Assembly: GCA_964425255.1 (NCBI GenBank)
Contig: CAYRMV010000015.1
Coordinates: 1-39,538, forward strand
Length of the DNA stretch: 39,538 bases
Reading direction: 5' to 3'
Source of the DNA: CAYRMV01 sp964425255
Lineage (GTDB): Bacteria > Bacteroidota > Bacteroidia > Flavobacteriales_D > Crocinitomicaceae
The translations under genes were made by a program, and so were the position numbers. This document shows positions 33,059 through 39,538 of this stretch, one piece after another (within the stretch, counting starts at the first letter, position 1; every line of letters starts with the position of its first letter). A model generated the notes under the pieces. It made no database searches and was not told where the DNA came from. It saw only the letters and a program-made list of their open reading frames with translations.

Positions 33059-33112
33059 ATGAAATTCCAAAAGTTTGTTCCACCAACGATGCATCGCATC
33101 CAATATAAATAA
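33059..33112 (+). other. 17-codon open reading frame in the pheT leader
   Basis: ATG at 33059 opens MKFQKFVPPTMHRIQYK and stops at 33110-33112, three bases before the pheT ATG. It has two Phe codons, too few for a classical phenylalanine attenuator, and I see no attenuator stem. It may be chance or a coupling frame. Confidence 0.15.
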
Positions 33113-33115
33113 CAG

Positions 33116-35551
33116 ATGAAAATTAGTTACAATTGGCTAAAAAAATATGTGAATACAGATAAATCACCAGAAGAAATTGCTCGTATTCTGACTGAAACAG
33201 GTCTAGAAGTCGATGGAATTGAAAAGATCGAAAGTGTTCCTGGTGGATTGTCTGGCGTTGTCGTTGGTGAAGTTTTGACGTGTGAAAAACATCCCGATGC
33301 AGATAAATTGAAAGTGACTACTGTTTCAATTGGTACTGGAGAAAATCTGCAAATTGTGTGTGGAGCACCCAATGTAGCTGAGGGACAAAAAGTGATTGTT
33401 GCAACGGTAGGTTGTACTTTATATCCAAAACCGGACGAAGCGTTCAAAATCAAATTAAGCAAAATTCGTGGAGTAGAATCGCAAGGAATGCTTTGTGCAG
33501 AGGATGAATTGGGTTTAGGCGAGTCACATGCTGGGATTTTGGTTTTAGATTCAGCTACATCAGTGGGAATGCCCGCTTCTGCTTATTTTGAGTTAGAAGA
33601 CGATTACCAAATTGAGATTGGTTTGACACCCAACCGTGCGGATGCAATGGGACATATTGGTGTTGCTCGCGATTTGGTCGCTTATTTGAATTTACACGAA
33701 AATACCAATTTACAGGTTGTTTTTCCAGAAGTAAAACCTTTGTCAGTAGCGCAAAATACACTTCCGATATCCATCGAAATTCAAACACCTGATCTTTGTC
33801 CTCGATACGTTGGTGTATCGCTTCAAGATGTAGAAGTGAAACCATCTCCAGCTTGGTTACAAAAACGTTTACGTGCAGTTGGATTGAGCCCAATCAATAA
33901 TGTGGTGGACTGTACAAACTTTGTAATGCGTGAGTTAGGCACACCGTTGCATGCGTTTGATGCTGAAAAATTAAACGGACAAATCGTTGTTCGAACAGCG
34001 CAAAAGGGAGACAAATTTGTAACCTTAGATGGAGTTGAAAGAACCTTGGAAGAATCGAATTTGATGATTACAAATGGTACTGAAAACCTAGCAATTGCGG
34101 GTGTTTTAGGTGGTTTAGATTCAGGAATTTCGGATAGTACAAAACACATTTTTATTGAATCCGCATATTTCAATCCAGTTTCAGTTCGAAAAACAGCGAA
34201 AATGCATGGATTGAATACGGACGCTAGTTTCCGTTACGAACGCGGTGTTGATCCACATTTGACACGTTTTGCTTTGGAGCGTGTAGCCGATTTAATTCAG
34301 CAAGTTGCAGGAGGGAAAGTATCCATGGAGGTATTGGATGTGAATCCACTTTCAATCGAAAATGTGGAGATTGATTTTCGAGTTGCGCGTTGCAATGCGG
34401 TGATTGGAACAGAAATTACCGAAACAGAAATAGAGCAAATTTTGCTTTCGTTGGATATAAATATTCTAGTTAAACAAGCGGATTCTTGGAAAATTCAAGT
34501 ACCTGCATACCGTGTGGATGTTCAACGGGAAATAGATGTCATCGAAGAAGTGTTGCGCATTTATGGGTTTAACCGTGTACCACTTCCTGAAAAATTGAAT
34601 ACTACTTTATCTTTCAGTTCGAAACCAGATCCAGAAAAAGTACAAGCTTCCATGATGGAATTATTGGTAGGTAAAGGATTTGTGGAGACTTTGAATAATT
34701 CTTTAACAAGTTCTTCGTATGTCGAAAAACTAGGAGGTTCTGTATTGCTACCTGAAAACCAGGTTGAAATGTTGAATCCTTTGAGTCAAGAGTTGAATGT
34801 TATGCGTCAAACCTTGTTGTTTAGTGCGTTAGAAGTGGTGGCACACAACCAAAACCGACAAAATCCGGATGTGAAATTAGTAGAATTTGGAAAAGTGTAT
34901 GCCAAATTGGATGGAGTATACCGTGAAAACAAACGCATGTTGTTGACACTTTCAGGACGAAAAGTATCAGAACAATGGAATTCATCGAATGACAAAGTGA
35001 ATTATTATACCTTGAAAGGTGTTGTTCATGGTGTTTTACAACGTATGGGATTGACTTCAATGGTTCAAGAAGAGGCTTTGGAAAACAGTTTATTATCGGA
35101 CGGAGTTCAATTGCGCGTGTTGAAAGAAGTTATCGGACAAATAGGTTGGATTTCTCCTAAAATGAAGAAACATTTTGGAATTAAACAAGATGTCTTTGTT
35201 GCAGATTTGAATTGGGATGCCTTGATTTCTAGTTTGAAATTAAATAAAGTAATTTACAAAGAATTGCCAAAAACATTTGAAGTTCGACGTGATTTCTCAT
35301 TGTTGTTGGATGAAAAAGTGACATTTGCACAAATCCAAGCAGAAGCGAAAAAAGCAGATAAAAAGCTTTTGAAACAAGTAGGTTTGTTCGATGTATATGA
35401 AGGAGATAAGTTAGTAGCAGGAAAAAAATCGTATGCAGTTTCCTTTCATTTTCAAGATGCAGAAAACACGTTGAAAGACGAACAAGTGGATGTTATCATG
35501 CAAAAAATCAGAACCAATTTAGAACAAAATTTAGCAGCCCAATTGCGTTAA
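33116..35551 (+). CDS. pheT: Phenylalanine-tRNA ligase beta subunit
   Basis: 811 aa, the normal length for the bacterial beta subunit. Domains in order: the N-terminal start MKISYNWLKKYVNTDKSPEE; the EMAP-like tRNA-binding domain (about 40-150, GVVVGEVLTCEKHPDADKL, VCGAPNVAEGQKV); the B3/B4 editing region (SPINNVVDCTNFVMRELGTP, LHAFDAEKL); B5 (about 410-480); the class II-like core with RQTLLFSALEVVAHNQNRQN; and a C-terminal anticodon-binding FDX-ACB domain (PKTFEVRRDFSLLLDE). It forms an alpha2-beta2 enzyme with PheS, whose gene is not adjacent here. It is followed after 3 bp by bioD. Confidence 0.97.
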   Translation: MKISYNWLKKYVNTDKSPEEIARILTETGLEVDGIEKIESVPGGLSGVVVGEVLTCEKHPDADKLKVTTVSIGTGENLQIVCGAPNVAEGQKVIVATVGCTLYPKPDEAFKIKLSKIRGVESQGMLCAEDELGLGESHAGILVLDSATSVGMPASAYFELEDDYQIEIGLTPNRADAMGHIGVARDLVAYLNLHENTNLQVVFPEVKPLSVAQNTLPISIEIQTPDLCPRYVGVSLQDVEVKPSPAWLQKRLRAVGLSPINNVVDCTNFVMRELGTPLHAFDAEKLNGQIVVRTAQKGDKFVTLDGVERTLEESNLMITNGTENLAIAGVLGGLDSGISDSTKHIFIESAYFNPVSVRKTAKMHGLNTDASFRYERGVDPHLTRFALERVADLIQQVAGGKVSMEVLDVNPLSIENVEIDFRVARCNAVIGTEITETEIEQILLSLDINILVKQADSWKIQVPAYRVDVQREIDVIEEVLRIYGFNRVPLPEKLNTTLSFSSKPDPEKVQASMMELLVGKGFVETLNNSLTSSSYVEKLGGSVLLPENQVEMLNPLSQELNVMRQTLLFSALEVVAHNQNRQNPDVKLVEFGKVYAKLDGVYRENKRMLLTLSGRKVSEQWNSSNDKVNYYTLKGVVHGVLQRMGLTSMVQEEALENSLLSDGVQLRVLKEVIGQIGWISPKMKKHFGIKQDVFVADLNWDALISSLKLNKVIYKELPKTFEVRRDFSLLLDEKVTFAQIQAEAKKADKKLLKQVGLFDVYEGDKLVAGKKSYAVSFHFQDAENTLKDEQVDVIMQKIRTNLEQNLAAQLR

Positions 35552-35554
35552 ACT

Positions 35555-36175
35555 ATGCATCGATATTTCATTACAGGAATTGGTACAGATGTCGGAAAGA
35601 CAGTAGTGAGTGCTATTTTGGCTGAAGCTTTGCGAGCAACTTACTGGAAACCAGTGCAAGCAGGTGATCTTTCTTTTGGCGATAAAGACCGTGTGAAAAA
35701 TTGGTGTTCGGATGCTGTAACTGTCTTGCCCAATCGATTTGCTTTACAAACACCTGCTTCACCCCATTTTGCCGCACAATTGGATGGGATTTCGATGCAA
35801 TTGTCAGATTTTAGTTTACCCGAAGTGTCAGGTAATTTGATAGTGGAAGGAGCAGGTGGGCTACTTGTACCAATCAATCAACAAGGAGATTTGTATGCCG
35901 ATTTGATTAAGCATTTGGGTTTACCCGTAATTTTAGTTTCAAGGCATTATTTGGGAAGTATCAATCATACCTTGATGACCTTGGAAATTCTCAAAAATCG
36001 ATCTATTTCTGTGGAGTATATTGTTTTTGTTGGCGACGAAAATCCAGCAACGGAATCCATTATTACTCAGCTTTATCCTGATCCAGCCATTATTCGAATT
36101 CCTCTAGCCAATGAAGTGGATGTACAATTCGTTTGTGAACAAGCGGAGAAGATTAGTGTGCAATTTGGGGTTTAA
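35555..36175 (+). CDS. bioD: Dethiobiotin synthetase
   Basis: 206 aa, cytosolic. ATP-binding P-loop GIGTDVGKTVVSAIL (8-22), substrate segment YWKPVQAG (30-37) and the second conserved loop VEGAGGLLVPI (97-107). It closes the ureido ring of biotin by ATP-dependent carboxylation of 7,8-diaminopelargonic acid. The other bio genes are not in the window. It starts 3 bp after the pheT stop and probably depends on the pheT transcript. A hairpin terminator follows between it and the convergent fumarase gene. Confidence 0.95.
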   Translation: MHRYFITGIGTDVGKTVVSAILAEALRATYWKPVQAGDLSFGDKDRVKNWCSDAVTVLPNRFALQTPASPHFAAQLDGISMQLSDFSLPEVSGNLIVEGAGGLLVPINQQGDLYADLIKHLGLPVILVSRHYLGSINHTLMTLEILKNRSISVEYIVFVGDENPATESIITQLYPDPAIIRIPLANEVDVQFVCEQAEKISVQFGV

Positions 36176-36183
36176 AAATGAAT

Positions 36184-36216
36184 AAAAAAAGCTGCTTGAT
36201 TCCTCAAACAGCTTTT
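36184..36216. terminator. Terminator between bioD and the fumarase gene
   Basis: AAAAGCTG (36187-36194), one mismatch, TTGA, loop TTCC, TCAA, mismatch, CAGCTTTT (36209-36216). On the minus strand it is followed by seven Ts (36190-36184), so it is a strong stop for the fumarase gene and a weaker one for bioD. Confidence 0.8.
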
Positions 36217-36237
36217 AAACTAATCGATACGTTTTTT

Positions 36238-37842
36238 TTATAAATTGGCGAAGAAGTCGTTTCCTTTGTCATCAGTAATAATGAATGCTGGGAAATCTTT
36301 GATCGTGATTTTACGAACTGCTTCCATTCCTAATTCCTCAAAATCAACTACTTCTACCGATAAAATGTTCTCTTTTGCTAAGATTGCAGCTGGTCCACCA
36401 ATCGAACCTAGGTAGAATCCGCCGTGTTTTTTACACGCATCTGTAACAGCTTGCGAACGGTTTCCTTTAGCGAGCATAATCATACTTCCACCCATACTTT
36501 GGAATTGATCCACGTATGAATCCATTCTACCAGCTGTTGTAGGACCAAAACTTCCTGATGGCATTCCTTCTGGTGTTTTTGCTGGACCTGCATAATAAAC
36601 GGGATGATTTTTGAAGTATTCCGGCATTGGAGCACCAGAATCAATTAATTCTTTGATTTTAGCATGAGCTACATCGCGTGCAACAATCAGCGTACCATTC
36701 AATTTTAAACGCGTTTTGATCGGATATTTACTTAATTCTGCCAAAACTTCGTTCATAGGTCGATCCAAATCAATGGTAACTGGTGGTTCCAGATGAGGTG
36801 GGATTTCTGGTAACAAACGACGTGGATTTTTCTCTAATTGTTCTACAAAAAGACCTTCTGGAGTAATTTTAGCTTTGATATTGCGGTCAGCAGAACACGA
36901 AACTCCTAACCCAACTGGGCAAGAAGCAGCATGTCGTGGCAAACGAATCACGCGTACATCGTGCGTAAAGTATTTACCACCAAACTGAGCTCCGATATGA
37001 CTTTCTTGACAAATTCGATTTACCCGTTCTTCCCATTCTAAATCACGGAAGGCCTGTCCGCCCATATTTCCTTCTGTAGGTAATTCATCAAAATAACCAG
37101 CAGATGCCTTTTTCACTGCAGCCAAATTAGCTTCGGCAGAAGTACCACCAATCACCAAGGCTAAGTGATATGGAGGACATGCAGCTGTACCCAGATCTTT
37201 GATTTTTTCACGGATAAATTCTTCCAAAGACTTTTCGTTCAGTAGCGATTTCGTTTTTTGGTATAAAAATGATTTGTTAGCAGAACCACCACCTTTTGCC
37301 AAGAACAGAAATTCGTACGTATTCCCTTTTTTTGCGTACAAGTCAATTTGAGCAGGTAGATTGGTTCCTGAATTTTTCTCATCAAACATGTTTAAAGGAA
37401 CCATTTGAGAATAACGTAAATTCTTTTCTTGGTAAGTATCAAAGATTCCTTTTGAAAGGTGTTCAGCATCATTTGCACCGGTGTACAAATCTTCACCTTT
37501 TTTTCCGATCACAACCGCTGTTCCTGTATCTTGACAAGAAGGAAGTTGACCTTCCGCTGCAATGGTTGCATTTTGGAGTAAATTATATGCCACAAAACGG
37601 TCGTTGTCTGTCGCTTCAGGATCTTCCAAAATAGCTTTCAATTTTTCTAAATGTGAGGCACGTAAATAGAAAGAAACATCGCTTAAAGCTTCTTTAGCAA
37701 GGAGTTCAATTCCTTTTGGGTCAACGTTTAATACTTCACGATTTCCGTATTTTTCAACCGAAACGAAGTCGGAAGAAATTTTTCTGTATTCCGTATTATC
37801 TCTTAAAATTGGATAAGGATCTTGGTATGAAAATTCTGCCAT
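36238..37842 (-). CDS. Fumarate hydratase class I (iron-sulfur type)
   Basis: 534 aa from the ATG at 37842, MAEFSYQDPYPILRDN. The frame extends eight codons to 37866, but that start lies inside the promoter -7 box. It is a single-chain class I fumarase with the N-terminal alpha-like part (AAEGQLPSCQDTGTAVVIGK, cluster Cys103; ACPPYHLALVIGGTSAEANL; ASCPVGLGVSCSADRNIKAK) and the C-terminal beta-like part (GTLIVARDVAHAKIKELID, PSGSFGPTTAGRMDSYVDQF, KGNRSQAVTDACKKHGGFYL). It binds a 4Fe-4S cluster and interconverts fumarate and malate in the citric acid cycle. Monocistronic, convergent with bioD. Confidence 0.95.
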   Translation of the reverse strand: MAEFSYQDPYPILRDNTEYRKISSDFVSVEKYGNREVLNVDPKGIELLAKEALSDVSFYLRASHLEKLKAILEDPEATDNDRFVAYNLLQNATIAAEGQLPSCQDTGTAVVIGKKGEDLYTGANDAEHLSKGIFDTYQEKNLRYSQMVPLNMFDEKNSGTNLPAQIDLYAKKGNTYEFLFLAKGGGSANKSFLYQKTKSLLNEKSLEEFIREKIKDLGTAACPPYHLALVIGGTSAEANLAAVKKASAGYFDELPTEGNMGGQAFRDLEWEERVNRICQESHIGAQFGGKYFTHDVRVIRLPRHAASCPVGLGVSCSADRNIKAKITPEGLFVEQLEKNPRRLLPEIPPHLEPPVTIDLDRPMNEVLAELSKYPIKTRLKLNGTLIVARDVAHAKIKELIDSGAPMPEYFKNHPVYYAGPAKTPEGMPSGSFGPTTAGRMDSYVDQFQSMGGSMIMLAKGNRSQAVTDACKKHGGFYLGSIGGPAAILAKENILSVEVVDFEELGMEAVRKITIKDFPAFIITDDKGNDFFANL

Positions 37843-37863
37843 GATAACTATTTTGATTCTAAG

Positions 37864-37871
37864 CAAAGGTA
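37864..37871 (-). promoter_or_regulatory. -7 box for the fumarase gene
   Basis: TACCTTTG on the minus strand fits TAnnTTTG exactly and lies 21 bases upstream of the ATG at 37842. A TTG at the usual -33 distance is lacking. Confidence 0.45.
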
Positions 37872-37938
37872 CATAATGTTGAGCAGATAATGTGTTTTTT
37901 AGCAGATAGATTGCGTCTAAATTGTATTGATTTTTTCC

Positions 37939-37982
37939 GTTTCTTAACGGATAAGCAACACTTAGAGTATTGATTTTACTGG
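37939..37982 (+). repeat. 44-bp direct repeat, copy A
   Basis: Opens GTTTCTTAACGGATAAGCAAC and closes TTGATTTTACTGG. Forty of 44 positions are identical to copy B at 38155-38198. The left flank adds CC, so CCGTT-TCTT-AACGG (37937-37950) can form a small hairpin here but not in copy B. Confidence 0.85.
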
Positions 37983-37996
37983 TTTTTTTTCATTTT

Positions 37997-38066
37997 GGAG
38001 CTATTTCCAGCTTTCCGCTATATCCCTTCCTGAAAAAGTCAGGGGATGCCGCTTCAATCTGGGCTA
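37997..38066 (+). repeat. Structured intergenic element between the direct repeats
   Basis: Begins GGAGCTATTTCCAGC, continues TTTCCGCTATATC, has a small hairpin CCTGA-AAAAG-TCAGG (38029-38043) at its centre, and ends GATGCCGCTTC, AATCTGGGCTA. Its C- and G-rich blocks stand out from the A+T-rich surroundings. It resembles a dispersed intergenic element that I remember from other flavobacterial genomes, but this is from memory. Only one copy is in the window. Confidence 0.45.
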
Positions 38067-38154
38067 GGGAGTGATGGGTTATGAGTTTTGGGTTTTGGGT
38101 GTTGAGTGTTAGATGTAAATCGGGAGATAACTATATTATTAATCATTTTTATGT

Positions 38155-38198
38155 GTTTCTTAACGGATAAGCAACCTTTAGACTCTTGATTTTACTGG
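38155..38198 (+). repeat. 44-bp direct repeat, copy B
   Basis: Same orientation as copy A, offset by 216 bp, with four mismatches confined to the ten bases after the shared 21-base start. The two copies bracket the structured element and the G/T-rich run. Confidence 0.85.
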
Positions 38199-38214
38199 GT
38201 TTTTTCTATTTTTC

Positions 38215-38249
38215 AAAAAAAAATGCTTGCAAAATATTTGCAAACATTT
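38215..38249 (-). terminator. Rho-independent terminator of the pirin gene
   Basis: On the minus strand AAATGTTTGCAAA pairs with TTTGCAAGCATTT over 13 bp (one G-T wobble) around a three-base loop, followed by nine Ts. It lies 31 bp past the pirin stop codon. Confidence 0.88.
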
Positions 38250-38280
38250 TCTAGTTATAGTGAAAACAAAAATGTACGAA

Positions 38281-39411
38281 TTATGCTTTTTTCTCTTCTC
38301 GGCCATCGGTGTATTTAGCAAATCTTCCTAATGTTCGGTCATGAACTTGATCATATCTACTCCATGGCCAGCCTCCAAAATGATCTCGCTGGTAGTCATT
38401 GAATGCTTCTTGAATTTCTTGACGTGAGTTCATAACAAAAGGACCGTGCTGGACAACCGGTTCATTGATTGGTCTTCCTTGTAAAACAAGTACTTTCGCA
38501 CCTTTTTCACCTGTTTTTATTTCAACATCCATATTTGATAGTACATCGATTGCATGGTATTCTGGAATTGAAGTTGAATCTACTTGTAAATCTGTTCCTT
38601 CGTAAAAATAAATTGTTCGATTGATGCCATCGCTTGTTTTAGGTAAAATAAACGAGGTATTTGCATCGAGTTTGATGTTGTAAACTCCTACTTGGTTGTT
38701 TTCATCTGCTGCCCAAGAATTTTTTGGTGGAGTAGGAGCTTGTTTATCATACAATTTGCCAACAAGAACTTCTAAGTGAACACCTGTTTGAACATCCCAT
38801 TTGGGTATTTCTTCGCTCCAGAACATCTTGTAATCGGGTGTAGTCATTTTCGACTTAGCGGGTAAATTCAACCAAATTTGAAACAATTCCAATGGATTTT
38901 CTTCTTCTTTTTTTAAAAGTGGAAACATTTCTGAATGCATCAATCCTTTTCCAGCTGTCATCCATTGTAAATCACCATTACCATATCTTCCAGCACCACC
39001 GGCTGAATCTGCATGGTCAACCAAACCTGTTCGAACAACCGTTAATGTTTCGAATCCACGATGTGGATGTCCTGGAAAACCAGGTACGCGTTCTCCATGG
39101 TACATGCGCCAACCGTCTTTGATATTGAAATCTTGTCCAAGAGGTCTTCCTGAAAGTGATGCTGCTGGACCACATTCATCGTTCCCTTTTGGGTAATAAT
39201 CTTCGTGATGAACACAAAATAAAAATGGGTCTAAGGTTTGCCATTGAAAGCCTAGAGCTCTAATTTTTTTGATTGCTTTCATTTCTTCTTTCTTTTTTTC
39301 TTGATCTGTAGTGTTTGAAAATGCTCCTAATACAGGTGCCGCCGCCAATGCTGATGCCGAAAGGGCTAATTTACCCAAAAACGAACGTCTTTTGTTGTCT
39401 TGCTCTTCCAT
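38281..39411 (-). CDS. Pirin-family cupin protein with Tat export signal
   Basis: 376 aa. The bicupin pirin signature is clear: GFPGHPHRGFETLTVV (His115, His117) and AGKGLMHSEMF (His159, Glu161) give the four metal ligands. The N-terminus is MEEQDNKRRSFLGKLALSAS followed by ALAAAPVLGAFS, a twin-arginine signal (Arg8, Arg9), so the folded metalloprotein is probably exported. Most pirins are cytosolic and lack this. A Met at residue 44 could start a cytosolic form, but the promoter and operator lie upstream of the long start. Pirins can act as quercetin dioxygenase-like enzymes or redox sensors; the activity here is unknown. Transcribed alone, with its own terminator. Confidence 0.92.
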   Translation of the reverse strand: MEEQDNKRRSFLGKLALSASALAAAPVLGAFSNTTDQEKKKEEMKAIKKIRALGFQWQTLDPFLFCVHHEDYYPKGNDECGPAASLSGRPLGQDFNIKDGWRMYHGERVPGFPGHPHRGFETLTVVRTGLVDHADSAGGAGRYGNGDLQWMTAGKGLMHSEMFPLLKKEEENPLELFQIWLNLPAKSKMTTPDYKMFWSEEIPKWDVQTGVHLEVLVGKLYDKQAPTPPKNSWAADENNQVGVYNIKLDANTSFILPKTSDGINRTIYFYEGTDLQVDSTSIPEYHAIDVLSNMDVEIKTGEKGAKVLVLQGRPINEPVVQHGPFVMNSRQEIQEAFNDYQRDHFGGWPWSRYDQVHDRTLGRFAKYTDGREEKKA

Positions 39412-39428
39412 GTTGATTTATTTGAATA

Positions 39429-39444
39429 ATTTACCATGGTAAAT
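39429..39444. promoter_or_regulatory. Perfect 16-bp palindrome, candidate operator of the pirin gene
   Basis: ATTTACCATGGTAAAT is fully self-complementary. It lies 18-33 bp upstream of the pirin ATG and overlaps five bases of the predicted -7 box and the likely transcript start, a position suited to repression by a dimeric regulator. Confidence 0.6.
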
Positions 39445-39470
39445 ATATGGTGAATTTTTGATTTGACCAA
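39440..39470 (-). promoter_or_regulatory. Promoter of the pirin gene
   Basis: On the minus strand TTG (39470-39468), a 20-bp spacer and TATATTTA (39447-39440). The -7 box differs from TAnnTTTG only in its last base. The predicted start near 39434 is inside the 16-bp palindrome. Confidence 0.5.
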
Positions 39471-39499
39471 ATTTGTTTTGTCCGAAAATTAAAAATGAT

Positions 39500-39532
39500 T
39501 TGAAATCAATTTATATGTGGATTGTATCTTTG
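39500..39532 (+). promoter_or_regulatory. Promoter of a gene beyond the right edge
   Basis: TTG at 39500-39502, a 22-bp spacer and TATCTTTG at 39525-39532 match the consensus at all fixed positions. It points out of the window, so a divergently transcribed gene probably starts just past 39538. Confidence 0.5.
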
Positions 39533-39538
39533 TTGAAA

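Larger units (their letters stand above)
37843..38280. other. Gene-free stretch with composite repeats
   Basis: The only gap over 300 bp. It holds, left to right: the fumarase -7 box; direct repeat copy A (37939-37982); a structured element (37997-38066); a G/T-rich low-complexity run built on GTTTTGGG (about 38084-38109); direct repeat copy B (38155-38198); and the pirin terminator (38215-38249). No credible open frame or tRNA is seen. Confidence 0.7.

Noticed and set aside
33059..33112. Classical phenylalanine attenuator peptide for pheT
   Set aside because: Only two Phe codons and no visible terminator/antiterminator pair; kept only as a weak observation.
1..39538. CRISPR arrays, tRNA or rRNA genes, transposases, prophage genes
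   Set aside because: No regularly spaced repeats, cloverleaf-like intergenic segments or recognisable mobile-element proteins were seen on reading both strands.

Overview
The window looks like a chromosomal segment of a free-living member of the Bacteroidota, most likely order Flavobacteriales. The evidence is A+T-rich DNA, promoters of the TTG-N17-23-TAnnTTTG type, two SusC-like TonB-dependent receptors, PorV-like and PorP/SprF-like type IX secretion (T9SS) proteins, a T9SS-type C-terminal domain, and loose lipoboxes. A Crocinitomicaceae/Fluviicola-like source is my guess from gene content only. I saw no rRNA, tRNA, CRISPR array, transposase or phage gene.

Left part (1-13.9 kb). A TonB receptor runs off the left edge on the minus strand. 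Next come a minus-strand 4'-phosphopantetheinyl transferase and a PcrB/GGGP-synthase-type prenyltransferase in overlapping arrangement. The plus strand then carries the most striking block, 3735-12866: a 1264-aa TonB receptor, a 1407-aa secreted protein ending in a T9SS-like domain, and a 354-aa PorV/PorQ-family barrel. The three are tightly spaced and use codons typical of strongly expressed genes. I read them as one outer-membrane/surface module. greA and a HIT-family gene follow, behind a promoter that overlaps a terminator-like hairpin.

Middle part (13.9-24.2 kb). A minus-strand operon encodes, in order of transcription, an adaptor-like lipoprotein, a PorP/SprF-like protein, a PorE-like TPR/propeller/OmpA protein with an added DUF1573 domain, and a membrane acyltransferase. 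A small unknown gene lies divergent to it. An exported esterase and an AddA/RecB-like helicase-nuclease follow on the minus strand.

Right part (24.3-39.5 kb). A lipoprotein pair resembling MbnP and its diheme partner MbnH/MauG abuts with no gap, which suggests a copper-binding protein matured by tryptophan oxidation. Then come a large conserved protein of unknown function, a WYL regulator overlapping a serine hydrolase gene, a paaG-paaH pair for CoA-ester degradation, a membrane-anchored hydrolase, pheT-bioD, class I fumarase, and a pirin with a Tat signal. The pirin promoter carries a perfect 16-bp palindrome. The only gene-free stretch over 300 bp (37843-38280) contains a 44-bp direct repeat flanking a structured intergenic element, plus the pirin terminator.

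Starts were moved from the longest frame where a promoter element, a signal peptide or a neighbouring gene argued for it. Family assignments come from reading motifs; no search was run.
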